A stretch of 64,000 bases of DNA from NCBI GenBank assembly GCA_012931725.1, contig CM022946.1, forward strand, positions 52,097,961 through 52,161,960. Direction: 5' to 3'. The stretch is from Litsea cubeba. Taxonomy: Eukaryota > Streptophyta > Magnoliopsida > Laurales > Lauraceae. The position numbers and the translations under genes are program-made. The notes beneath the pieces were generated by a model, which ran no database searches, had not been told where the DNA came from, and was given only the letters and a program-made list of their open reading frames with translations. This document shows positions 1 to 12,000 of the stretch, piece by piece; positions within the stretch are counted from its first letter, which is position 1, and each line of letters starts with the position of its first letter.

Positions 1-386
1 GTCGATCTACATGAAGATCCATCATTGATCATCACCAGAAGAATCCCAAAAGACGCGGCACGGCCCGCGACTCTTCAACTGCTTAGTGGCCACTTAATGC
101 GATTAATTGACTAGCGTTATTACAGTCATTAATCCATTTCTTTGGACGGCCCAATCAGAAGCAAGCATCCGGGAGTTACAAGTCAAGAGATTCATGGCAT
201 TTAACCCATGAAACTCCTCCCATCATGGCGATTAAAGGCGATTAAATGCCCTCAATCTCCTCCGGCCAATCAGAAGCCAAGAAAAAGGAGTTACAAAATA
301 AAGAATTCAATCTTGTAACTCCTCCCTTTATGTAGCTTTATGACAATTAAGGCTCATAAACCCTCCTAAATGGCTTCATAAAAGCC

Positions 387-396
387 TATAAATAGG
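387..396 (+). promoter_or_regulatory. TATA box of the partial LTR
   Basis: TATAAATAGG followed by an A-rich untranslated-looking stretch, the usual layout of the U3/R boundary in a plant LTR. It is not associated with a host gene. Confidence 0.35.
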
Positions 397-905
397 AGAG
401 CATTCCAAAGAATTCCAGATCGAAAAAATCACAGAGATCATTAGAAAAACAAGATAGATCCCAGATCAGAAAAAAAGCACAGAAATCCAGAGTAAGAAAG
501 ACAGAAAACTCTGCGGAAGTTCTACACCGACCACCGCTACAAGGTGACAAGTCCCTTAGGGGGTACCCCCCAAGGTCCTTGCCTTCTCCTTCTGCCTCCA
601 ATGGCTTAGACATGGCTTTTCAATCCGTCTACTTAGTTTTTTATCGGATATAGGACCTCCTCTTGGTCTTTGTCCTCTAAAAACCTGAGGTTATAGCCAA
701 GCCAAGCGAATCAATAGCATCCTCTGTTCTCATCTGCATGGATGATGGTGAAGTCCACATATGGCTTGCAACCCTCAATCTGAACGGGTCCCCCACAATC
801 TCCTTAGAAGTTAAATCCTCATTTTCTTGCTTTTCATTGTAGTTTGTATTTTTTCAAAAGAGATAAAAATCACAACTCTTGTCTTTCATTATTGATAAGG
901 ATTGT

Positions 906-983
906 AAATCGGCTATAAACGCCAAAATCGGCTATAAACGCCAAAAATCAGCTATAAACGCCAAAACCGGCTATAAATGCCAA
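906..983 (+). repeat. four tandem copies of a 19-20 bp unit
   Basis: Units read ATCGGCTATAAACGCCAAA, with a TCAGCTATAAACG variant and a final CCGGCTATAAATGCC. Spacer A-runs vary from 3 to 7 bases. They lie in the distal part of the putative LTR. Function unknown; could be a U5 or leader minisatellite. Confidence 0.8.
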
Positions 984-1080
984 AAAAATCGCCTTTCACG
1001 GCAAATCAAGAAAATGTCTCTTTTCTTAAATATATGTGCAATGGAAAACTTGAAAGAAGTTGATTTCCTTTTTACTTGCG

Positions 1081-1272
1081 AAGGTTGATCTCAGGATCAC
1101 CACTTACAATTCCAAGTAAAATAGAAAATCTGGCACACCCACACAAAAGAAATATTGATGCACGCCTCTGCCCTTCCCGGTTACGAAAGGATCTGACCCA
1201 AACGGACTCCCACGTCCGCCGACCTCGGTAGGACCGAGCGGATGCGCTGTTCCATCAGTTTTGATGGATTAT
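1081..1272 (+). other. retroelement leader-like sequence, no gene
   Basis: Contains CTGGCACACCC and a GC-rich segment typical of the region just inside a Gypsy 5' LTR. No reading frame or primer-binding site can be assigned. It ends where the PIF/Harbinger-derived coding begins on the opposite strand. Confidence 0.3.
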
Positions 1273-2281
1273 CAGCTATTCATGAGCAAGTTGCATGTCT
1301 AAACTAGAGAGCTCAGGGATTTGCAGTATCTCCTTCCAAATGGCATCAGCAGCTTGCTTCTTTGGCATCCTGATGCTGTCAGCAACATCCTGTATTGCTT
1401 GGTTTAAACCAACATTAGACTTTTCAATACTGGCTATAATTTCTATTAAATCAGCATTACTCTTCCGAGGATTTTTCTGCTTCGAACTTGTCTCTCCGCC
1501 ACTAGACTGCACCTGACAGCCATTGAACTGACTGGTAATGCCAATGTTGGAGTCCGCTTGGAAAGGGTTGTATCCTGCGGTATAACCCTCACTTGACTTA
1601 CGGATAGGAGCAACTGTAGCAGATCTGGCATACTGCTCTGTGGCAACATCGCTGCCAAATATGAAAGTCAACTTATCATAGTTAATGACCTTGCACTTCC
1701 ATGGCTTAGCATTGGGGTGTCCCTGTTTTCAATTAGGAATGAAACAGTTAGGTACTATGTTGATTTTATATATCCACACACATATTCAAACGTAATTGAC
1801 TTTACCGACAGTCTGTATGGAAGACTTACCTCTAACCAAGCTTTCCAAACATCATCTGAAGCAATGATACGCTTCGTTGTGTTATCAAAACCAAATCCTG
1901 ATACATTTAACATCTTTGTCACGATGGAGTAATTTTTTTTTTGTGATGCTTACACCTATTTGATGTACTCTGTCCATTCAGAACATATTCCCCATTACTT
2001 TTCTCGGTCATTGTAGTAGCAACACTCTCATACGCTTCAGCTTTAAAACCTCAGTTTGCCTTTCGACCGAGCAAGACCTGCTCAAACATTAGGTCTAGCA
2101 TCTCCTTGTCTATTAATGCATCAAATGTGACATACTTCTTAACATGCTTTCCCTTTGATTTTGATATGTCCTTGTCCTTGGACATTGCAACTTCATTGTC
2201 CATAGACATTGCTACAACAGAATAAAGACACGTGATAAGACACGAAGATAGAGCACCAAAGGCAAACCGTTTGTAGTGCAT
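1273..2281 (-). pseudogene. PIF/Harbinger accessory protein, Myb/SANT-like, broken
   Basis: The accessory protein of these elements binds DNA and helps the transposase. Reading the minus strand from 2281, a basic N-terminus leads into a Myb/SANT-like block (FDALIDKEMLDLMFEQVLLG), then a segment ending SDDVWKAWLE. A GT-AG intron at 1723-1829 joins this to GHPNAKPWKCKVINYDKLTF and IFGSDVATEQYARS, the motif that follows the Myb/SANT-like domain in plant proteins of this family. The tail to about 1276 is a helical region without recognised domain. A stop after GRKAN (near 2051) and a frame loss near 1930 break the gene. The transposase lies directly upstream on the same strand. Confidence 0.7.
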
Positions 2282-2385
2282 TAATAGTAATATTACATAC
2301 TAAGATCTTAGCTATTACATTGGCCCATTCTAGAAATATTCAAATGATATACGTACAAAAGTGTGAGACTATAGCAAGCCTACTA

Positions 2386-3776
2386 CAAAGTTCGATTTAC
2401 ACAGTAATCATTCCAAAGCCTCTTAGCAATATTGTCTCTAAAACTATGCCATTCATCCCTCTGCCTTTGAGTATATAAGGGAAGAGGTTGAGGAGTCCCA
2501 AAATTGCAGGCTTCATTTGTATCAGTGTATTCATGTGGGCTTTCTAAACCATCCAAATTAGCTACATCATTATTCATACTGACATCCTCTTCGTACCCAT
2601 CACACCCATTGTTCTTACGTATGTAGTTGTGCATCACGCAACATGCAACTACTATAGAGACTTGATCTTTGTAGGCGTACTGGGTTGCAGTCTTCAATAT
2701 GCCAAATCAATTCTTTAGTACCCCGAATGCCCTTTCTATTACATTCCTAGCTTGTGAGTGCCGTTTGTTATATAATTCCTCTCATTCTGGGGGTTTATGC
2801 CCTGGAATTCGCTAAGATGATATCTCACTACACAGTATGGAGCCAAGAAACCTGGAGCACTGGCATATCCGGCATCAACTAAGTAATAACGACCTAGGTA
2901 ATGAGCATATATGAGTGAAAATATTAACACAGTAATACTTATATGAAACCAAAAAAACTGTAATAAATGTAACTGTGATATTACCTTACGGGACGATTAA
3001 TGGGTCAGTGCATATCAACTCACTATGCAAAATCCGTGCGTCTGTAGCGGATCCTTCCCAGCCCGGGAGTACATATTGGAAATTCATATCAAACCCACAG
3101 GCACCAAGGACATTCTAAGATAAGAAACCCTTTCTGTTTCGAAACGCACCATGATTTTGCAGAGAGACATGGACGGGAACATGCGTTCCATCGAGCGCTC
3201 CAACACACCCCTAACAAGTACGTAACAAGGAGAAAAAAAACCCACTAAATTTTTTGCAACTCCATTGTTGAAATAATGATACAAGCCAGCTTGGGTGAGC
3301 ATTTCAGGAGCAAGTTCATTTATTGCATGTAGCACAGCTTGAAAGTGTCTGCTAATAGTTCCCCCGGATCTCGAAAACCGCACACTATTTGTCATATTTC
3401 GGACACTATGGCTTATAGTGTGCATGAATTCAGCGACTACTTCTTCTACCGTTACTTTTCTTGTGTCCCTCAACAGCCCTTTCTCTCGAAGAGTGTGGCA
3501 AAGCGAATGAAACGTATGAGTTTTCATTCTAAGTTGGCTTAGACATTATGCTTCTCCACCATTGGTTAGGGTCTGAATGTATTGATCCCTTGCAAGATTC
3601 CTATTTATTCTTTTGCCTTTCTTTTTTGTTAAGACATAATATGAGGCAAGTAGATACATTTGCTGCCTCCATGATGCAACAGCACCACATAAGGTAGTCA
3701 GCACATCATACTCCTCTTTTTCCCTCTCAGAGGGCCCTTCAGTGTCGTCTAAATAATCATTTTCTTCTCCTTCCAT
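2386..3776 (-). pseudogene. PIF/Harbinger DDE transposase, broken
   Basis: HARBI1-like nuclease that would excise and insert the element. Starting at 3776 the minus strand encodes an acidic N-terminus, then HSLCHTLREKGLLRDTRKVT and SVRNMTNSVRFSRSGGTISR, the helical N-terminal region of plant PIF transposases. The catalytic residues can be located: first Asp in ALDGTHVPVH (codon 3190-3192), second Asp in GWEGSATDARIL (3040-3042), Glu in RNVIERAFGVLK (2734-2736). The motif YYLVDAGYASAPGFLAPY (DDE_Tnp_4-type) lies between the second Asp and the Glu. Stops after FLS (near 3120) and after GVLKN, a frame change near 3230 and an inserted-looking stretch at 2890-2990 disable it. The C-terminal 104 codons remain open. 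Confidence 0.85.
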
Positions 3777-5233
3777 TTTTAAGAATGTTCTAGTTGAACT
3801 TTCAATACACTATTTCATGCCATGTCCACGTCAGGAAAGCCACTTGTTCAGTACTCACATACGGTTCATGAAGGAATCTTCAAAACATTGGCTTTGATTA
3901 AACAGATATTGATAAAATTTTGGAAGGCCTCGCAAGTGGCACAAGGGTTGATTTTAATAGTAGTTGAGACACTAAGACATCATGTAAATTTATATGTAAA
4001 AAAGAACCCTTTGAGTGGGCAGTAAACAAATATTTTATTGGCCACATTAACATGCATGATAATAATATGGAAGACTATACTAAGGACAGAATCAAACATA
4101 CAAAGATATAGTCATACATAGTTCATAGTTTCCATCATACTGATGCAATAAGTATAAGCAGTGTTGACATATATGGTGAGCAACTAAAAGATTGTTTGTA
4201 ACAATATTTGACTGTATTGATGATGTGGTTAGACAGTCAACTTCTTAACTTATGGCATTACTCATATAGAAAATATCGAAAGTCGACCGAAGCATCTTTA
4301 TACAAGTTTTCACAAAGCATATATTCCATACAGAACCGGATTTTTCAATAACTATGAATGGTTTTTTAAAAGTAAATGAGTAAAACATGCGTAGATTATG
4401 AGCAATAAACCTACATATCAAAATATGAGTAAAACCAATCATCTACAGTAAACAGTCATGGTACTGGTGTTACAAAGGCCTCCCTAGACATATACCATGG
4501 AAAGACATGAACAAAGATCTAGTATTGTTCTACACGTTTCATGTAAAACTCAAAGCACCTTGCATTAAAAAAACAGAGGTGGGTCAATCCGACCATGCAA
4601 AACAATGTTCTCCATACCTCAATCTGTTGAAGCAGTAGACTTGAGCTGTAGACCTCCGTCCAGCGTATGTGGTATCGCAATGACCAGCTGACCAGCTGAC
4701 CAGCCCTTTCCCCAACTTATATAGACAAACAGACGGAGGCGGTAGGTGGGCTCATCACTGACTTCTTTTATTCCTCAGCCATATTACCTTCCTACTTCCT
4801 GCAGATCTATTACTATATCGTTTCGTCGCCCGTACAGGTCGGAGAGATCTGAGCTCGATCAAGAGAAAACACTTGCGACAGAGGATCTAAGCCGTGGTGG
4901 ATTTGGTGCTGGGAAAGATCTCCTTCTTTCAATCCTATAGTGGGTTTTGTCTGTCTTATCGTCGCTGTAGATGGGGATCTTTCACGCTGGATTTTCTCAT
5001 CCTCTTGCAAACATAGAACCGAGGCGGTGTAGCGAAATCCACCGCTAGATTGCTGTGGCGTGAATACTTGGTTAAAGAGATATGGACGATTTTCTGGAGA
5101 CAACTGTGCAGCAGGAAGTCACCTCAATATTTACTACCGTTGACAAACGTGGTTGGGTGAATATAATAACCGTTGTGGTATGGCCTTATTCACTCTATTC
5201 TACTTCACTCGGTATCCAAACACGCCCTAATAC

Positions 5234-5526
5234 GGGCCCGTTTGGCATTTTACTATTAAAGTCAAGTAGAGTGAAGTGAAATGAAAAGTATGAATAAAAT
5301 ATGTAGTGGGTTGTGATGGTATTTTATTTTAGTTGTTTGGAATGAAATAGTGTTGACTTTTGGTATATGAAATGGAGTTTTTTTGTCTTTTAGTTAATAA
5401 ATGTGGTTACTTTTTGACTTTTTGTTGGAAAAGTTGGAGGGAGTTTTGAGAAAAAGTGCTTTTGATGTGATGTTTAGGATGATTTAACTTTACTTGACTT
5501 TACTAGTCAAGTTACCAAACGGGCCC
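5234..5526. mobile_element. Tourist-like MITE, 293 bp
   Basis: Terminal inverted repeats GGGCCCGTTTGG at both ends continue imperfectly to about 30 bp (AAAGTCAAG on both arms). No coding. It starts 5 bp from the terminus of the PIF/Harbinger element, and its subterminal AAGTAGAGTGAAG resembles AAGTAGAATAGAGTGAA of that element. Target duplication not clear. Confidence 0.7.
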
Positions 5527-5544
5527 AGGACTGTTGAAGGAAGC

Positions 5545-6383
5545 CTATTGATCAAAAAACATATCAGTCATAAAGGCTTCGGCCCAAAAGCTCTTAGGTA
5601 GATTTGCATTCAGTAGCAAGGTCAATCATGTCTCCACTACTTGTCGATGCTTTCTCTCTGCGACACCATTCTGTTATGGAGTACCCGGACATGATATTTG
5701 TCTTTGAATTCCACAATTTTCAAGAGGGTCAAGAAATTTATGCGACGAAATTCTCCGCCCCTGTCACGTTGGAAAAGTTTGATTTTTGTTCAAAGCTGGT
5801 TTTCTACAAATTTATGAAAATTGATAAACTGCTCAAATAAATCTGATTTATTCTTGAGTGGATAAAATCACGTAAATTTGGTACAAATATCAATAAAAAT
5901 TGCATAATAGCGAAAACCTTGAGAAAAAGAGACTGGAGGAGCCCCCCATGAATCACAATGGATTTTTAGAAGAGCAACATTGACAATTTTATTATTTAAT
6001 GAAAAGGGGAGCTTACAACTTTTTCCAAACTGACAATTGATGCAAACACCAAGACTTTTATCCCAACAACTAATATTAATAATATTCTGATTATTTGGAG
6101 TCTTCAACAATTTTTTATTAGGGTATCCCAATCTTCGGTGCCAAATCTCTTCCATTGTTTTTTCTTATCTCAGTGCAACGAATGCTGCAATTGCTTCTCC
6201 ATCTAAGGCATAAACGTTGTCCTTCTTACCGCCCGTTGCCATTGTCATGCCCGTGGCTCGGTCCTTTATCAAAATATCTGTGTCAGAGAAGTAAAAAATG
6301 CACGAATTGCCTCGAGCCAATTGAGATACTGAGATCAAGTTTTTCTTAATTTCAATTACAATCAGAACATCCTTTAATTTCAT
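5545..6383 (-). pseudogene. Copia pol fragment: protease end, pre-integrase and integrase
   Basis: On the minus strand 6383-6165 encodes KNLISVSQLARGNSCIFYFS and ATGGKKDNVYALDGE, the end of a Copia protease region. 6155-5868 encodes HRRLGYPNKKLLK, CINCQFGKSCKLPF and HCDSWGAPPVSFSQGFRYYA (GAG_pre-integrase zinc region and start of the integrase core). Degenerate integrase continues to about 5545 (NGVAERKHR-like block). Frames are broken repeatedly and no LTR was found on either side, so this is an isolated relic. Confidence 0.8.
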
Positions 6384-6599
6384 TGTGCCAAATTAGAATC
6401 AAATGAAGAATCTCCCATATGTGAAATTCCAAGCAACCTGTCCCAGCTGATTTTCATCAACCTTAGTGCTGCTAGTGACCATCCAAGAGGAAGAAGATGA
6501 AATGGGGGAATAAAAGTAAATCTGTGCAGTGACAGTCGATATGGAACATCTAAAAAAAAAGACAAAAGGGGCTAAAAGGACCAGTTCTATGCACACAAT

Positions 6600-7477
6600 T
6601 TAGTTCTATGTACACAATTTTAGTGGGACTTTTCTGTGTAGCACCCATCTTTGGGGTTTTTCCCCGTAAATTTTTTGGTTCATTTGTTTAAAAGTCTGCA
6701 AAAATTGTCCTTTTGAACTTCCTTTCCTTTTTCTTTTTTGAAAATGCTATTACAACTCATATAAATTTTATGATAGTTTAAAAGATTAAGATAATACTTT
6801 TTTTTTTACCAGAAATAATGCTACACTAAGCTATAAAGAAGTGACGAGTGCAAGAATTCAATTCCTTTTCCACATATACAAGTGCATCTACTCTCACAAA
6901 GAGAATTAAATATCCCTTTGAGTAATTATTATATAAGTTAAAATATTTTTATAATTCAATATCCCTTTGAGTAATTTTTATATAAGTTAAAGTATTTTCT
7001 TCGTGGCACATCGATTTCCATTATCGACACATTCTTATTTTTTAAAAGTAAGATGATATGTAATTATTTGAGGTCTTTTATTAACTTTTACAGCCCACTT
7101 GTTTGCATTATAAAAGAAAGAAATTGAAGACAGTAATTCATCCATGTTAAAAACGCTCTCCCAGGTGCGCTCATGAGCACATCTAGTGATGATACTGCCG
7201 GACGTTGGATTGAATCTGAAAATGCACATCAGGAAAGACCCCAAATGATTCAAAGTTAAAAATGCATATAAGGATAGACCCCAAATGATTCGAAGGGGGG
7301 ACCTGTAGCACATAGATGGACTTTCTAACCACTCAAACAATTTAAGTGGAGTTACCAATTTAATTTTTGGCAAAACAAACAAGTTCTATTATCATATTGA
7401 ATACCATTATAATAGGAGCGAAATTATAATTTTGTGAAATAAAATGACATTTAATTATTATTTATTCTCCCAAAGAG
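6600..7477. other. non-coding A/T-rich stretch with short duplications
   Basis: No gene recognised. Two local tandem duplications are visible: TATCCCTTTGAGTAAT at 6911 and again at 6960 (period 49), and GACCCCAAATGATTC near 7237 and 7288. No terminal repeats assigned. Confidence 0.5.
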
Positions 7478-8423
7478 GATTTTACAAAAAAAAATAACTT
7501 TAAGTAGTCATTGCACCAAACATGAAACTTTAATCAGTAGTGTACCAAACAGGGGATCCGTACAGAAAAAATAACTTTTTTCATCATTTTTTTTTGTGGT
7601 CGCATTCGACCTTCAATTTCTATATTGCGGGTCGACTGCGACTCTCGTTATAACAAGTGAGGGTCGAACATTCTACCCTGAGCAGGCATAACCTCTTCAT
7701 TTTTCTTCCTTTTTCCTCTTGTATTTTAGTTTTTTTATTAAAGGAATAGAGGACCGGAAGATCTGCCACTTAAAGTTACTTTTTTGGTAAATTTCTCATA
7801 GAGGATAATTCTGAAAAAAAGCTCTTGCAATTTCAAACCCAAATTTCTAACATATTATGGTTTTGTGCAACGTCACGTGAAACATATTTATTAAAATGGA
7901 AGAATGGATCGGAGGAGCAATTCAAAATCTAAGATCAACGCCCATTTGTGCTTTGGGCCAGAAAAATCATGCCCATACAAAAAGATACCAATGGCCTAAA
8001 ATAAAGGATGCTACCAACAAGAAAACCATAGATGAGGAAGAGAACAAGGCACAAGCAATTCACATGATGCACAATCAATCGACAAAATTTATTAGGGTCC
8101 GAACCTTTCTTAAATTGATCAACCCACAAATAATATTTTTAGGGCCGATTGGCGATTTACTAAGTTAGATCTTCTTGTCATCTCTTCCTTTAATCGAAAA
8201 CTCAAACACTCGAGGAACTGCTAAGGGTCGAATGCGACTTGTTATAACGAAAATCGCAGTCGACCCTCAACATAGAAAATAAAGATAAAATGCGACCACA
8301 AAAAAAAAAAAAATATTACTTTTTTTTTTGTATGAATACTTTATTTGGTGCACTACTATCTAAAATTTTCTTTTCGATGCAGCCCTTTAAAATTTTTATT
8401 ATTATTATCTTTTTGTAAAATCC
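7478..8423. mobile_element. foldback element with long inverted arms (about 946 bp)
   Basis: The left arm from GGATTTTACAAAAA (7478) and the right arm ending TTTTTGTAAAATCC (8423) are inverted copies. Matched blocks, in order inward, are GATTTTACAAAAA, AGTAGTGYACCAAA, TGTGGTCGCATT, GGGTCGACTGCGA and CGTTATAACAAGT. Together they make arms of roughly 200 bp with small indels. The centre (about 7700-8200) has no recognisable gene. Long arms suggest a Mutator-like or foldback element. I could not find a target duplication. It ends about 500 bp upstream of the MDAR start codon. Confidence 0.7.
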
Positions 8424-8931
8424 CGTAATTTAAATATCCCGTGTATTTTCTTTCTCACTTCTCCTGGGCGACTTTACAGCTGCGATTTCTCCGCCCGCAT
8501 TGAATTTCATGGCAACTGCGACTAGAAATCACTCTGGCATCACAAAAGCTCCGGATCTTGAAACATATGTACGGTCGGATTTTGGCCTTGTTGCGTCATC
8601 ATTTCTCCACAGTCACACCCCCGTTCCTTCCTCACTCTTGTGTCTCCTCCCAATCCCAATACAAATAAATCCGACCTTTCCATCCCTGCAAAGGCCACTC
8701 ATTACATTACAATATTATTCCAAACAAACAAACAAACGCGAACAGCAAATCAGATATGTCTACAGGTCTAATACTTTTATTATTATTATATAAATGAAAG
8801 CAAAACCAACACAAGTAACCACTCCTCTGCTTTATTCTTCTATCAATCCCCAAAAACAAAGCATCTGATTTCGATTTCTTCTTCTTCATCTCTTTCACCA
8901 AAAAAAAAAAACAGTTCTCAGATCATTGGCT
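8424..8931 (+). promoter_or_regulatory. MDAR: MDAR proximal promoter and 5' untranslated region
   Basis: TATATAAATG at about 8787-8796 is the best TATA candidate, 136 bp upstream of the start codon. It is followed by a pyrimidine-rich CTTCTTCTTCATCTCTTTC leader and an A-run, typical of plant 5' UTRs. The transcription start is inferred. Everything upstream of 8423 is transposon, so the native proximal promoter is short. Confidence 0.45.
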
Positions 8932-9086
8932 ATGGCGAGCTCTTCAAGCATCAGACATGGGATTTCTCTCTGGTGCCCTCAATCTCAGTCTCTGAAGCGG
9001 ATTCCCCGCACTTCGGTCCCCTTCACCAGCTTCAGAAGGACGGCTTTTGTCGCCTCCTCCGCGGCCTTTTCGAATGAGAATCGAGA
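8932..9086 (+). CDS. MDAR: MDAR exon 1 (transit peptide)
   Basis: Starts at ATG 8932 (MASSSSIRHGIS); the upstream in-frame TTG at 8926 is not needed. Rich in Ser, Arg and hydroxylated residues with few acidics until SNENRE, as in chloroplast/mitochondrial presequences. Ends in phase 2 at a GTCAGT donor; the split Glu codon is completed by exon 2. Confidence 0.9.
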
Positions 9087-12000
9087 GTCAGTTGGATTCC
9101 CCTGTCTAATTCGTTTCTTCTAAGAAGATTTGATTTTTTTTTTTCTTTTGGTTGGTTCTTCTGTTTGTTTGATTTGTTTGGACTTGTAGGTTTGTTATTG
9201 TTGGGGGTGGCAACGCCGCCGGATACGCGGCGAAGACGTTTGTGGAACATGGAATGGCTGATGGGAAGCTCTGTATTGTGTGTAAAGAGGTAATTCGTTC
9301 ATTTATTTCATGGGGCATTTCAAAGAAATGTTAGTAGTTTGATGTGAAGATTATTGATGAAATAGATGGTATGTGGGTGCAATTGATTAATGGGATTTTG
9401 ATACAAGTAGAAATTATCTGTCGTTCTTGAATTCGCCATTCATCTATAAGCTGTTTTAGTAGAGTAGAGATGGAATTGATGAATGGGGTGGTGGTGGGGG
9501 ACTTTGCATTGCATCAAAGAAGTTGCTTTTAGATTTTGTCGTGTGAATGTCAAGAGACTTCGGTGGAGATTATCTAAATGAGCTGTGGTTGGATGGGTTC
9601 TCTTTGAAATGGGCAGCTTACATGAGTCAGGACTCAGGACACATCTCAAACACAAGAATGTGTAAGATTGGTTGCTTTATTAATGTTTACTGTTACCTAA
9701 AAACATGTTATTAAATGCTATTTTCTCTTGAAATCTACCTAAAATGTTGAAATGTTTTGTTTACTTGATTAGTTAGAGAGAGCAAATTTATGAAGAATTC
9801 TTTTATTTATGCTATTTTTTTTTCATACTATCGTTATTTTAAAGTCCAAATCCAGACAAGTTGGGGTGTTGAATCCAAATCATTGATGAGACACAAAGAA
9901 GCTGGACTTGACATTTATTTAACGAAGATTTTTTATGGCAGTTAGCAAGATAAAAAAACATTAGATTGTTTTTATATGTTGGTATGCTGTTAACACTACA
10001 GTATGCAAGAAGTTTTAATGCAGCTTAGTGCGGATGATCTTCTTAACACCTTTTATTTCTTTTCATTCCTTGTGATTTCCAATACATTTTACAATTGTAA
10101 AGGTAGCATACTATATTCTATGATAGTTAATTGCTGTTACTTGTGACGTCTGTACAAGCTTGCAATGATCTTTTTCTGTTGTTCATTGTGCATTTCTAAA
10201 CATTTTCCTATTACTGGAGTTATTTTCGCTTTTTCTGATGATGTTGCCTCTCTTGTTAAAGGTATTCCATCTCTTTAAAAAAGTTCATAATTTAAGATAC
10301 ATTTTTTCTTGTCTTGGGGTTTGCATTGTGCATTTTGATCACATTATCTTTGTCTACATTAGCTTCACTACTTCTCTTGTTCTCGTAATTACAGATTCTA
10401 ATTTGATATTTTTATTTCATTATACAGGCTTTTCCACCCTATGAACGGCCAGCTTTGACGAAAGGTTATTTATTTCCTTTGGATAAGAAGCCAGCTCGCC
10501 TGCCGGTAAGAATTATTTTCTCTGTCATTTCATGTTTTTATTCATACTTCTTCCTTTTCCTATCTCTTATCTTTATCTTACTTTAGGGCTTCCATACATG
10601 TGTGGGATCTGGTGGGGAAAGGCAGACCCAGGACTGGTATAAGGAGCATGGTATAGAGGTATTGCTTAATTTGCAAAGGATTCTTTTTGAAGCTTATTTT
10701 TGTCAAGGATGTCTATATGGATTTTTGTTTTATTACAGATTCGAATCATTCTTTTATCTTTTTATAGATTTAATGTTGGAATAAATGATGTATGGCATAA
10801 TGATGGAATGGAACTGGTTGAACAGGCTTGGAGAATTTCTTGGTGCCTCCAAGTGGCTGGCCCATGTATATAGCCTTTGACAAATCAAGTACAACTCATA
10901 ATACAGGAACCACTAATAGGGATATTATCTTAATAACTAGGGTTTGTAACTCCTCAGAATAAGTATTCCAATTTAAATAGGGTCACCTCTAAAATTATAC
11001 AAGTATGGTACACTGCTGGAACATGAAAAGTGATAAACTTGTTTTTTTAAGGTAAACACCATCCCTTTCCCCTTAATAGAATTATTATTCCTCTAAAAGG
11101 ATTTGCGAGGAGCAACCACACCCTTATTTAGTTGAGTAGTTCAAAACACTGCAACAACTTACGGTCGGATTCTACAGCTTGTTTGGTTCGGGGCCTTTTA
11201 AGTTTTGTATTCCTATCCGATTTCCATGACTATACTTTTTGATTCTTAAAACTGGCTGCACCCAGTGATTGACAACCTCATGAGTCTGGGACTGAGGAAA
11301 TGTAGTAGGTATTTGGTATAGCTACCGAAGAATCTACCCTCACATCCTGCTCACTTATCAGGTTCCAGTAGAGCAATGCCCAATTGAAGTATTCATAAAT
11401 TTCTCTGCTGCCCAAATGCTCGAAGAAAGTGACAACTTGGTTTTTAAAACTTGCCAAAACCAAATTGTATCTTCTGATATGTAGAGGTATTGGCCACATG
11501 GTTTAAAATCACGGTTTGAGGTCATCGCGGCCCATCGCGGAGTGTATTTATTTGACCCCAAAAAAATCCAAAAAATCCAGAATATTATAAAATGATAGAA
11601 CTAATGTTTTTTTTTTTTTTTTTTCCATTAGTGCACACTTTAAAGCAAAATAACGGTCCCCTTAAGTTATAACATCTTGTATCATTGCTGTATCGATGTA
11701 TATACTAAAATAAGCTGAAATATCATAAATTTGACATAATGCAACCATAATTTTGGGCAAAAAACTCACACTTTTTTGTTCCCAAAGTGTAGATCTATTT
11801 TAAACTAACACATTATAAATGCATTTGAACACTAATGTGAAAAAATAGTAATTGATTTCAAGAAAAGCCCCAAATTTTGGAAATAAAAAAAATCTAGATC
11901 TAGGGAAAAATAAGTGAGTAACATCAAATCTAACTCAATATAAAGCCTTTGGTTCATGAAGTTAGTATATTACACAATCTTTACTACTATACCATTCCAA

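Larger units (their letters stand above)
1..1080 (+). mobile_element. partial Gypsy-type LTR (left end outside window)
   Basis: No conserved coding is visible. The stretch has LTR architecture: an A/T-rich upstream part, a TATA box at 387-396, then an R/U5-like A-rich leader, followed after about 1080 by sequence ending in CTGGCACACCC, which resembles the leader just inside many plant Gypsy LTRs (CTGGCACGCCC). The start of the LTR lies outside the window and no gag or pol follows, because a PIF/Harbinger relic begins at about 1273. Assignment to Gypsy rests on the leader resemblance alone. Confidence 0.4.
1273..5229 (-). mobile_element. PIF/Harbinger DNA transposon, decayed, minus strand
   Basis: The two-gene layout of PIF/Harbinger is visible: a Myb/SANT-like accessory gene (1273-2281) and a DDE transposase (2386-3776), both minus. 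The 5' terminal inverted repeat is at the right end: read on the minus strand from 5229 it starts GGGCGTGTTTGGATACCGAG and is followed outside by TAA, the 3-bp target site expected for the superfamily. 3777-5190 is non-coding 5' sequence in which I recognise nothing. The left terminus was not found; the element is probably truncated near 1273. Internal stops in both genes mean it is not autonomous now. Confidence 0.75.

Noticed and set aside
8926..9123. Exon 1 read as a 65-aa single-exon protein from TTG 8926 through 9123
   Set aside because: The frame runs past the GTCAGT donor at 9087. Splicing to 9190 gives the conserved FVIVGGG motif, and the true start is ATG 8932.
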